This document shows, one piece after another, positions 6,349 through 12,332 of a stretch of DNA of 14,023 nucleotides. A program made the position numbers and the translations under genes. The stretch lies in contig JBDTVS010000211.1 of NCBI GenBank assembly GCA_040007095.1, forward strand, positions 1 to 14,023. Direction: 5' to 3'. The stretch comes from JBDTVS01 sp040007095 (GTDB lineage Bacteria; Acidobacteriota; Vicinamibacteria; Vicinamibacterales; CAVVIG01). The first letter of the stretch is position 1, and the number at the start of each line of letters is the position of its first letter. Below the pieces are notes generated by a model. It saw nothing but the letters and a program-made list of their open reading frames with translations, searched no databases and was not told where the DNA came from.

Positions 6349-8397
6349 ATGAGTCCTCGCCCTCTTCTCGCCGTGACCGCTGGCTGCATCCTTCTCGCCC
6401 TCGGACTCCGCGCCGCCCAGACGCCCGCGCCAGACACGCCGTTTCACCCGCGCCCGGCGCGCGTGCCTGATGGGGCGAAGGTCGACGGCTCGGCCGTCCT
6501 GACGCCCGCGACCTGCGAAGCCGGCGCCGTCGGCGCCTACGTGCTGCGCGTCACGATCGGCCGCGACGGGTTGCCGCCTGGCGGCGCGCTGCTCGTGGGA
6601 TTTCCGAAAGCCTGGTTCGTCAATCCGTATCCGATCCCGAAGCACCTCCAGACGACCGACCGCGCGAAGCCGCACTTTCTGTCCGTGACCAGCTCCCGTC
6701 CGGGCCTCACCTTCGCGCTCACCGTCGATACCACCGGCTTCAGCGGCAAGATCGAGCGATTCAATCAGACGATTGCCGCGAAAACTGCCGGTGCGACGCT
6801 TCAACCCGGCGATATAGTGTCGATCGCGCTCGCGAACACGACATGTCCATACATCGCTGACGCTGATGAAGTCAGCGTCGCCGTGGATCGCGACGGCACA
6901 GGGCATTTCTCCCGGCTCACGGGCTCTGCTCGATACCAAGTGTCCGCCGGACCTGTGCAGGACTTCACACTGCTTGCGCCGACTGAGGCCGTCGTCGGCC
7001 GTCCTGTCCAATTGCAGCTGACGGCATTCGATCGGTTCTGGAATGTCGCGGACACTACCACCGCGCGGGCGGGCATCACAGGCCTCGACGGCCTCATGAC
7101 GATTCGTCTCACCGCCGATCGCCGAGGTACCACGACGTTCAACTGGAGCCCCGCGCGAGCAAGTTTCTACTTTCCGGAGGCGTCGATCGCACTTCCTGGG
7201 CGATCTGAGCGGCTGGCTGTTCACGGCAATCCGATTCGCGCCTTCGCGTTCGAACCCGCCGTCAAGACCTATTGGGGCGAACTGCACAGCCACTCGTCGA
7301 TCAGCGCCGACGGGATTGGCATCGATCCGTTTCCCTACGCGCGCGACGCGGCTCGCTTGGATTTCTTCGCCGCGACCGAACACGCCGACGATGACGGCAA
7401 TCCGCGCGGGAATGCGATCCGCCCGGAGGATTGGGCGTGGATCAAGGGCCAGGTCGCGCGGTTCAACCAGCCGGGGCGATTTGTCACGCTGCTCGCCTAC
7501 GAATCCAGTTTCCCCGCCGGGCATCACAATGTGTTCTTCCGATCGTCCGACGGCGTGCCCTGGCCCGCCGCGACCACCGGCACCGTGCAGAATCTGTGGG
7601 CCAGGATAGCCGCCGGCGAGGCCATCACCATTCCGCACCATACCGGGATCTCGTTCATGGGGCCCCCTCCGGGATCGGACAGCGCCGGTCCGGAGCTTCA
7701 ACCGATCATCACCAACGTGCGCGGCCCGGTTACCGCCACCGGCAACGCCATCACCTGGAGCATTCACGATCCGATTCGGCGGCCACTCCTCGAGATCTAC
7801 TCACTGCACGGATCGTCCGAGGTCTACGACCCCGCCGATGCGCTGTCGTACGAGAACGCGGGCTTTACGTTTTCGCGAAGCGTACCCGGCGCGCATTACG
7901 CGCGCGATGCCTGGGCCTCCGGCCTCGAGCTCGGGGTCGTCGCCGCGACCGACAATCACTCCGCCCAACCAGGGCAGCCGCAAGGCGGCGCGACAGCCGT
8001 ACGCGCGAGCCGCCTGGAACGCGGCGCCGTGTTCGACGCCTTGGCCGCGAAGCAAACGTACGGCACAACCGGACAGCGCGTGTACCTCGACGTGACGATT
8101 GGCGGCATCGCCATGGGCCAGCACGGTCGCGCGCGCGGTCCGCTCGCTGGCACGCTCACCATCGCCGCGCCCTCGGCCATTGCGCGCGTCGAACTCCTCC
8201 GCCGCGATCTTCCCGCAGGCGAATTCGTCGTCGCGGCCCACTGGGACAATCAAGGGAAACTGCTGCAGACGAATTTCACTGACGCGCCGGCCAGTGAGCA
8301 CGTCATGTACTACGTGCGGGTGCAGCTCGCCGACGAGGTGCGCGGCCGAGTGGTGCGCGCGTGGTCGTCGCCGATCTGGGTGGATATCGCATCGTAG
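6349..8397 (+). CDS. Secreted DUF3604 / CehA-McbA-like PHP metallohydrolase
   Basis: A 682-residue protein with a signal peptide (hydrophobic LLAVTAGCILLALGLRAAQ at residues 6-24). Residues about 30-300 are a beta-rich N-terminal region. A PHP-type metal site follows: His313 and His315 in GELHSHSS, Glu344-His345 in ATEHADDDG, His430-His431 in IPHHTG, and Asp535/His537 in ATDNHSAQPGQ. This order (HxH, EH, HH, DxH) is that of PHP-superfamily proteins annotated DUF3604 or CehA/McbA-like, which bind divalent metals and hydrolyse phosphate or carbamate esters. All four motifs are intact, so activity in the periplasm or outside is likely, with unknown substrate. The C-terminal part (about 570-682) looks like a beta-sandwich. 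The ATG fits the signal peptide, but only a poorly placed AAGG precedes it. The gene stands alone and diverges from the kinase. Confidence 0.9.
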   Translation: MSPRPLLAVTAGCILLALGLRAAQTPAPDTPFHPRPARVPDGAKVDGSAVLTPATCEAGAVGAYVLRVTIGRDGLPPGGALLVGFPKAWFVNPYPIPKHLQTTDRAKPHFLSVTSSRPGLTFALTVDTTGFSGKIERFNQTIAAKTAGATLQPGDIVSIALANTTCPYIADADEVSVAVDRDGTGHFSRLTGSARYQVSAGPVQDFTLLAPTEAVVGRPVQLQLTAFDRFWNVADTTTARAGITGLDGLMTIRLTADRRGTTTFNWSPARASFYFPEASIALPGRSERLAVHGNPIRAFAFEPAVKTYWGELHSHSSISADGIGIDPFPYARDAARLDFFAATEHADDDGNPRGNAIRPEDWAWIKGQVARFNQPGRFVTLLAYESSFPAGHHNVFFRSSDGVPWPAATTGTVQNLWARIAAGEAITIPHHTGISFMGPPPGSDSAGPELQPIITNVRGPVTATGNAITWSIHDPIRRPLLEIYSLHGSSEVYDPADALSYENAGFTFSRSVPGAHYARDAWASGLELGVVAATDNHSAQPGQPQGGATAVRASRLERGAVFDALAAKQTYGTTGQRVYLDVTIGGIAMGQHGRARGPLAGTLTIAAPSAIARVELLRRDLPAGEFVVAAHWDNQGKLLQTNFTDAPASEHVMYYVRVQLADEVRGRVVRAWSSPIWVDIAS

Positions 8398-8675
8398 CGG
8401 CCGGGAGCCTGCGGTCGAAGGCCGCTGACTTGGGGACGCGTCAGAGGACCTTGAGCTCTGGCCAATCCAAGGCGTATCCAAGCGCGCACGCTGCTGGTTG
8501 GTGATGCGGGCCCGCCGCCACTCAAGATAACGAGCAACGGGCAAGTGTAGAGCCATCCGCCTGGGCGGACGGAAGGCCGGGCAGCGGCGAGCCGTTCGGT
8601 GTCGCGGCATGAAAGAGCGCACCGCAAGATCAGAACGCCGCTCGTCGACCGCCGGTCCAGATTTCTACGGTATGT

Positions 8676-8849
8676 TCAAGGCCGGCAACAGCGATCACGC
8701 CCGGTCGACCGGTTGGCCTGGCGGGTGGCCGCGAGCAAGTCCTCGGGGGCGAGGTCCTCGATGGTCTGGCGGATGTCGCAGCTGCGCACGTGCCGCGCGA
8801 TCTCGTCGGCGCCGGCGACGAGCCGTGTTGTCCCGCCGAACGGAACGCT
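8676..8849 (-). pseudogene. Possible relict coding fragment, unrecognised
   Basis: A 57-codon minus-strand stretch between an in-frame TAA (8850-8852) and TGA (8676-8678) reads SVPFGGTTRLVAGADEIARH, then VRSCDIRQTIEDLAPEDLLA and ATRQANRST. Its acidic/hydrophobic pattern is far more protein-like than any other frame here, yet it has no start codon at its beginning. I take it as a leftover of a longer gene. I do not recognise the family. Confidence 0.3.
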
Positions 8850-8957
8850 TTAGATGTGCCGAGGCTCCTGTGGACGGTAGGGGAGTGGCCAATCAATCGA
8901 TTGTCGGGCTTGCCGTCCGTGTCGCCCAACAACCCTTTACAGGGGGCTATCAATCTG

Positions 8958-8973
8958 GCACCTTATAAGGTGC
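8958..8973. promoter_or_regulatory. Perfect 16-bp palindrome, probable toxin-antitoxin operator
   Basis: GCACCTTATAAGGTGC is identical to its reverse complement and lies 20 bases before the antitoxin ATG. Its centre supplies a TATAAG that could act as the -10 box. Phd/YefM antitoxins usually repress their own operon by binding palindromes over the promoter, so this is the natural operator candidate. No protein binding can be read from sequence alone. Confidence 0.6.
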
Positions 8974-8993
8974 TCAAAAAATTTTCCCCATCC

Positions 8994-9284
8994 ATGTTCA
9001 ACATCACCACGGACATCCAGCCGATGACCACCTTCCGGCGTCATCCCGGCGATTTTATGCGGCACCTGAAGGCAACCCAGCGACCGCTGATTCTCACCGT
9101 CAACGGCAAGGCGGAGGCCGTGATCATGGACGCCGAGAGCTACCAACGGCTTCTCGACATCGCCGCGCAAGCAGACGCGCGGGAAGGTATTCGCCAGGGG
9201 CTGGCAGAGTTGGCAAACGGTCTGGGCCGTCCGGCCCGTGAGGTGTTCGACGACATCCGTGCGGACTATGGCATACCGCGTTGA
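8994..9284 (+). CDS. Phd/YefM-family antitoxin
   Basis: A 96-residue protein. The N-terminal half has the Phd/YefM pattern: DIQPMTTFRRHPGDFMRHLK, then RPLILTVNGKAEAVIMDAES and YQRLL. This fold binds operator DNA as a dimer, while the C-terminal half (ARE.IRQGLAELANGLGRPAREVFDDIRADYG) would wrap and neutralise the toxin. I chose the ATG at 8994 because it follows the palindromic operator and gives the usual family length; the open frame continues upstream to 8790 but only through non-coding sequence. An ATG at 9024 is a weaker alternative. It overlaps the toxin gene by 17 bases, the normal order antitoxin then toxin. Confidence 0.85.
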   Translation: MFNITTDIQPMTTFRRHPGDFMRHLKATQRPLILTVNGKAEAVIMDAESYQRLLDIAAQADAREGIRQGLAELANGLGRPAREVFDDIRADYGIPR

Positions 9285-9570
9285 TGTGCTCCCCCGCGCC
9301 CGCCGCGACGTTCGGGCGATTTACGACTACATCGGCGCGCACGATTCCGCGCAGGCCCACGAGTGGTTCAATGGCCTGGAAGTCCTGATCGCAAGTTTGG
9401 ACGAACACCCAGGCCGTGGCGCCGCGGTGTCAGAAAACCAGAGCCTCCGGCAGCTGCTGTATGGCAACACGCCGCACCTCTATCGCATCCTCTACGCGAT
9501 TGATGAAGCCAGGCAGGTTGTGAGCGTCTTGCACGTCCGCCACGGGGCTCAAGCGGCGTGGCCCGGCTGA
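9268..9570 (+). CDS. RelE/ParE-family toxin
   Basis: A 100-residue basic protein with the RelE/ParE pattern: YRVDVLPRARRDVRAIYDYI (3-22), a central helix AQAHEWFNGLEVLIASLDEHPGRG, RQLLYGN, then the core strands YRILYAIDEARQVVSVLHVRHG (72-93). Members act on ribosome-bound mRNA (RelE) or on gyrase (ParE). The ending VLHVRHGAQ suits the ParE/plasmid-stabilisation branch slightly better, but I cannot settle the target from sequence. The ATG at 9268 lies inside the antitoxin gene and gives family length; a start at 9238 would add only ten residues of unlikely composition. The two genes should be translated together. The system may stabilise the island. Confidence 0.85.
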   Translation: MAYRVDVLPRARRDVRAIYDYIGAHDSAQAHEWFNGLEVLIASLDEHPGRGAAVSENQSLRQLLYGNTPHLYRILYAIDEARQVVSVLHVRHGAQAAWPG

Positions 9571-9680
9571 GTCGGCACAGCGGGGAAGACCGTCGAGGAA
9601 GCAGGCGCGGGCGGGGAAGTGGCCTGTGAGCGTCTCATGGGCGGTCCAGGAGGCGCCGCCGGGCCGACTCAGACGCGCCA
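9559..9680. repeat. Long-range imperfect inverted repeat around the toxin stop
   Basis: The 20 bases at 9559-9578 and the reverse complement of 9661-9680 match at 17 of 20 positions (core CTGAGTCGGC perfect), separated by 82 bases. The left arm contains the toxin stop codon. It could be a foldback 3' end, a remnant of a small mobile repeat, or recombination-related structure. I do not recognise the family. Confidence 0.5.
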
Positions 9681-9753
9681 CACGGCGGAATTCAGGCCCG
9701 TGGGACGTCGCAGAGACGCTGACGTGATGCTGCGCGGATCATCGCGCACATGA

Positions 9754-9781
9754 ACGTAAGATAATCCCCTTTATCTTACGT
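9754..9781. repeat. 28-bp dif-like palindrome, candidate recombination core site
   Basis: Left arm ACGTAAGATAA, spacer TCCCCT, right arm TTATCTTACGT. The arms are perfect 11-bp inverted copies and the spacer is 6 bases. Xer recombination sites such as E. coli dif have this same 11-6-11 layout and inner ATAA and TTAT next to the spacer. The spacer is asymmetric, which is what would give such a site its direction. It lies 119 bases before the helix-turn-helix gene that is coupled to a tyrosine recombinase. It could instead be an operator or, read as RNA, a hairpin. Confidence 0.6.
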
Positions 9782-9826
9782 ACTTTGGTTTCACGCGGGA
9801 ACCGGCATTTGAGAAGAGCTTCTATC

Positions 9827-9861
9827 AACGTAAGACAGTAGGGAAGGGAATATGGTACACT
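9827..9861 (+). promoter_or_regulatory. Half-site over a probable promoter of the recombinase operon
   Basis: AACGTAAGA at 9827-9835 repeats the left end of the dif-like palindrome (9753-9761) in direct orientation. It overlaps AAGACA (9832-9837), a fair -35, followed 18 bases later by TACACT (9856-9861) as -10. A protein binding this motif would cover the promoter, so self-control by the recombinase or the helix-turn-helix protein is plausible. This is inference from position. Confidence 0.4.
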
Positions 9862-9899
9862 CCAACCGCTCAGAAGTGAAGGACTTGCGGTGATTTGAG

Positions 9900-10418
9900 A
9901 TGCCCATCGCCCCCAACTGGTATCCCCGGATTCTCGACGCCGTCGCGCAGCTTGAGACGCTCGACCGCGATCTGCTCACGCGCACCGATCTCGAAGTGTT
10001 GCTGGGCGTGTCCCGCCCCCGCGCCTCGCAGCTCCTGCACCGGTTCCACGCCCGACCCGTGGGATCGCAACTCGTCCTCGACCGCGCGGGCCTGATCCGA
10101 TCGCTGCGGGCGATCCGCCGCGGACGCCCGGCCAAAGCGGCCGCCGTCCGGCGGACGAACGTGGTCACCACCCTCCGGCAGGCCCGCCTCGAGGCCGTTC
10201 GCGTGCCGGTGGCGCGCGAGGTCCTGCAAACGCAGGTCGCCGGCTTGCCCGCCGGTATCGCGCTCGGTCCCGGCCACATCGATCTCCGATTCGCGTCGGT
10301 GGACGAAGCCCTCCAAAAGCTCTTCACCCTCGCGCAGGCCATCACCAACGATTACGATCGGTTCGCCGCGATGGTGCGCCTCGATCCGAGCCAGACAGTG
10401 GGGGAGTCGACCGCATGA
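9900..10418 (+). CDS. Helix-turn-helix protein coupled to a recombinase
   Basis: A 172-residue basic protein I cannot assign to a named family. Residues about 25-50 (LLTRTDLEVLLGVSRPRASQ then LLHRF) look like a helix-turn-helix of the kind that recognises DNA, followed by a wing-like GSQLVLDRAGLIRSLRAI. A basic stretch (RRGRPAKAAAVRR, 73-85) follows, and the C-terminal third is a separate region with IDLRFASVDEALQKLFTLAQ. It shares a 4-base ATGA overlap with the recombinase gene, so both are made from one mRNA. Likely jobs are a recombination directionality factor, an accessory site-binding protein or the operon repressor. The start lacks a good Shine-Dalgarno (AAGGA lies about 17 bases upstream). 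An IS91-like accessory gene is another possibility. Confidence 0.7.
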   Translation: MPIAPNWYPRILDAVAQLETLDRDLLTRTDLEVLLGVSRPRASQLLHRFHARPVGSQLVLDRAGLIRSLRAIRRGRPAKAAAVRRTNVVTTLRQARLEAVRVPVAREVLQTQVAGLPAGIALGPGHIDLRFASVDEALQKLFTLAQAITNDYDRFAAMVRLDPSQTVGESTA

Positions 10419-11386
10419 GCGACGACGTCGTGACGCACACGGCCCTCGTCCGGTTCGACCAAGGGGGGATCGTGATCCCGGCGCTGCTCGCCGACGCCGG
10501 CGAGGAGACCGCGCGCCAAACCGTCGACTTCTTCACCGTCAAGATTCGTAACAAGCACACCCGGCGCGCCTACGCGGCCGCCATCGCGCAATTTTGCACC
10601 TGGTGCGAACGGCGCGGGATCAGTCTTGCCCAACTCCAGCCGGTGATCGTCGCGGCCTACATCGAACAGCACCCGGGCTCGGCGCCGACGGTGAAGCAAC
10701 ACCTCGCGGCCATTCGCATGCTCGGCGACTACCTGGTCGTCCATGGCGTCCTGCGCATGAACCCGGCCGCCGCCGTCAAAGGGCCCAAGTACAGCGCGAA
10801 GCGCGGCAAGACGCCGGTCCTGAGCGGTGCCGAGGCGCGCGGCTTCCTCGAAGCCATCGAGACCAAGACTCTCATCGGCCTGCGCGATCGGGCGCTGGTC
10901 GCCGTGATGGTCTACACCTTCGGCCGCGTCGGCGCCGTCACCCACATGCGCGTCGAGGATTTCTACCCGCAAGGGAAGCGCTGGTGGTTTCGGCTCCACG
11001 AAAAGGGCGGCAAGCGTCACGAAGTCCCCGCGCACCATCTCGCCGAGGCCTACGTCGACGCCTACCTCGACAGGGCGGGCCTGCGCGACGATCGGAAGGG
11101 CTGGCTGTTTCGGGCCGTGAATCGCAAGCGCCAACTCACCATCCGCCGGCTACACGAAGTCGACGTGTTTCGGATGATCAAGCGGCGGGCGAGCGCCGGC
11201 GGCGTGCCCGACAGCACCTGCTGCCACACGTTTCGCGCGACGGGGATCACGGCGTACTTGCAGAACGGCGGCACACTCGAAAAAGCGCAGCAGATTGCCT
11301 GTCATGAATCGCCGCGGACCACGAAGCTGTACGACCGGAGCAACGACACACTGACGCTCGACGAGATCGAGCGCATCATGTTGTAA
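10415..11386 (+). CDS. Tyrosine recombinase/integrase
   Basis: A 323-residue enzyme with both expected domains. The N-terminal SAM-like core-binding domain spans about 35-120 (TRRAYAAAIAQFCTWCERRG, TVKQHLAAIRMLGDYLV, NPAAAVKGPK). The catalytic domain spans about 135-320. All catalytic residues are visible: Arg171 (FGRVGAV), Lys197 (HEKGGKRHEVP), His271 and Arg274 (HTFRATGI), His297 (CHESPRTTK) and nucleophile Tyr306 (KLYDRS). It should cut and rejoin DNA at a short site through a phosphotyrosine link. Size and layout are Xer-like rather than a large phage integrase with an arm-binding domain. GGGGGAG lies 8 bases before the ATG, and the gene overlaps the helix-turn-helix gene by ATGA. Its natural target candidate is the palindrome at 9754-9781. 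Confidence 0.92.
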   Translation: MSDDVVTHTALVRFDQGGIVIPALLADAGEETARQTVDFFTVKIRNKHTRRAYAAAIAQFCTWCERRGISLAQLQPVIVAAYIEQHPGSAPTVKQHLAAIRMLGDYLVVHGVLRMNPAAAVKGPKYSAKRGKTPVLSGAEARGFLEAIETKTLIGLRDRALVAVMVYTFGRVGAVTHMRVEDFYPQGKRWWFRLHEKGGKRHEVPAHHLAEAYVDAYLDRAGLRDDRKGWLFRAVNRKRQLTIRRLHEVDVFRMIKRRASAGGVPDSTCCHTFRATGITAYLQNGGTLEKAQQIACHESPRTTKLYDRSNDTLTLDEIERIML

Positions 11387-11442
11387 GCGAGAATCGCACG
11401 GGGGGGAACGCGATCCGGGCACGGGGTCGGTGATGAAGGGCC

Positions 11443-11460
11443 GACCGCCCAAGGGCGGTC
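11443..11460. repeat. 8-bp perfect inverted repeat behind the recombinase gene
   Basis: GACCGCCC, AA, GGGCGGTC. It starts 57 bases after the recombinase stop codon. It could be a transcription-end structure or a protein site; as RNA the two outer bases of the centre would open to form the loop. Confidence 0.45.
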
Positions 11461-11560
11461 ACGAAGCGCGGCTCCTACTCGGCCTTCTCTCCGCACTGGA
11501 GGGGAAGGCACCAAAAGGCCCGACGATGGTGCCTGCGAGTGAGGGGATCGGTCGAGTGCG

Positions 11561-11566
11561 TAGAAT
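11561..11566 (+). promoter_or_regulatory. Possible -10 element of the MntA-HepT operon
   Basis: TAGAAT lies 12 bases before the ATG at 11579, so transcription would start about 6 bases ahead of the gene, giving a nearly leaderless message. No clear -35 is present. The arrangement resembles that of the kinase gene. Confidence 0.3.
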
Positions 11567-11578
11567 CCTGGTGGCCTG

Positions 11579-11878
11579 ATGAGTCCGAACATCTCCGTCG
11601 ATCCGCAGCGAGTGGCCGAGTTCTGTCGGCAGAACGGGATTCGTCGGCTCGCCGTCTTCGGGTCCGCGTTGCGCAACGACTTCGGCCCGGAGAGCGACAT
11701 CGACGTGCTGGTCGAGTTCGAGGCCGGCCGGACCCCCGGGTTCCGGTTCTTCTCGATGCAGGACGAGCTCAGCCGGCTTTTTGACCGGCCCGTGGATCTG
11801 CACACGCCTGCGTCGTTGAGCCGCTATTTCCGCAACCAGGTACTGGCGGAGGCCGAGGATCAGTATGTCGCGGCGTGA
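11579..11878 (+). CDS. mntA: MntA-like nucleotidyltransferase antitoxin
   Basis: A 99-residue minimal nucleotidyltransferase. The GSx10DxD motif is exact: Gly28-Ser29, ten residues, Asp40-x-Asp42 (GSALRNDFGPESDIDVLVEF). The rest fits the family: IRRLAVFGSA strand, FFSMQDELSRLFDRPVDLHT with the third carboxylate region, and RYFRNQVLAEAEDQYVAA at the end. In characterised MntA-HepT pairs this protein adds AMP to a tyrosine of the HEPN toxin and so switches it off. The gene overlaps the HEPN gene by 14 bases. The gene symbol follows family and arrangement, not an experiment. Confidence 0.88.
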   Translation: MSPNISVDPQRVAEFCRQNGIRRLAVFGSALRNDFGPESDIDVLVEFEAGRTPGFRFFSMQDELSRLFDRPVDLHTPASLSRYFRNQVLAEAEDQYVAA

Positions 11879-12233
11879 TCCCGCGGTGAGCCTTCGACAG
11901 ATGCGGGACCATGCCCACGAAATCGTCGAACTCGTGCGCGGGCGGAGTCGTCGCGATTTGGATACCGATCGCCTGCTGGCTCTTGCGGTGGTGAGGTTGC
12001 TCGAAATCATTGGCGAAGCGGCCGGCCGTGTGCCACCCGAGGAACAAATGCGCAGACCGGGTGTGCCGTGGTCGGCCATCGTCGGTCTGCGCAACCGGCT
12101 GATCCACGGCTACGACGACATCGACCACGACATTGTGTGGCAGATCGTGACGAGCGACCTCCCGGGGCTCGTCGTGGAGCTGTCTGGCTCACTTCCCGAT
12201 CCGGGACGAACCGACGGCGAGGGTCCAGCGTAG
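11865..12233 (+). CDS. hepT: HepT-like HEPN ribonuclease toxin
   Basis: A 122-residue all-helical HEPN (DUF86) protein. The active-site motif Rx4HxY is intact: Arg76, His81 and Tyr83 in GLRNRLIHGYDDID. The Arg and His would cut RNA at the dimer interface, and the Tyr is the residue AMPylated by MntA in the studied systems. Upstream helices LLALAVVRLLEIIGEAAGRV and VPWSAIVGLRN fit the family. The ATG at 11865 lies inside the preceding gene, in the usual antitoxin-toxin coupling. The C-terminal tail (SLPDPGRTDGEGPA) looks disordered. It belongs to type VII toxin-antitoxin systems and probably has a defence or maintenance role on this island. Confidence 0.88.
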   Translation: MSRRDPAVSLRQMRDHAHEIVELVRGRSRRDLDTDRLLALAVVRLLEIIGEAAGRVPPEEQMRRPGVPWSAIVGLRNRLIHGYDDIDHDIVWQIVTSDLPGLVVELSGSLPDPGRTDGEGPA

Positions 12234-12332
12234 CGTGGTCTCGGCACCTTCTCTGCTCGACGTCGCCGTTGTGGCAAGGCGCGCGAGGCGGTGGCGGCCG
12301 TGACGGTAATGCTGTGAGTCTCGGGACGATCG

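Larger units (their letters stand above)
8398..8993. other. 596-base gap with relict coding and an antitoxin control region
   Basis: No intact gene. The frames crossing it have Arg/Pro/Ala-rich GC by-product composition. The exception is a minus-strand fragment at 8676-8849 with protein-like make-up. The right end (8931-8993) is AT-richer and holds the palindrome and promoter area of the toxin-antitoxin operon. The plus-strand open frame beginning at 8790 runs into the antitoxin but crosses this control region, so its upstream part is not coding. Confidence 0.5.
9571..9899. other. Gap between toxin and recombinase operon with clustered repeats
   Basis: 329 bases with no gene. It holds the right arm of the 9559-9680 inverted repeat, the 28-bp dif-like palindrome (9754-9781), a small inverted repeat AGAAG-AG-CTTCT (9812-9823), a further half-site (9827-9835) and a probable promoter for the helix-turn-helix gene. 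From about 9750 it is AT-richer than the surroundings, as recombination and control sites often are. Confidence 0.6.
11387..11578. other. Intergenic stretch with inverted repeats
   Basis: 192 bases after the recombinase. It contains a perfect GACCGCCC / GGGCGGTC repeat with a 2-base centre (11443-11460), a hairpin GCCTTC / GAAGGC with possible G-U extension (11482-11509) and GGCACC / GGTGCC (11507-11512, 11528-11533). None has a T-run, so none is a standard intrinsic terminator. TAGAAT at 11561-11566 is a possible -10 for the following operon. Confidence 0.5.

Noticed and set aside
6280..7767. 495-residue minus-strand open frame opposite the DUF3604 gene
   Set aside because: It is antisense to a gene with a signal peptide and four intact metal motifs. 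Its own composition is Arg/Gly-rich with no recognisable motif.
8790..8993. Longer antitoxin starting at 8790
   Set aside because: It would translate through the 16-bp palindrome and AT-rich control region. The family length and motif start fit the ATG at 8994.
10352..11134. 260-residue minus-strand open frame opposite the recombinase
   Set aside because: It is antisense to the recombinase, whose catalytic residues are all present. It is a by-product of high GC.
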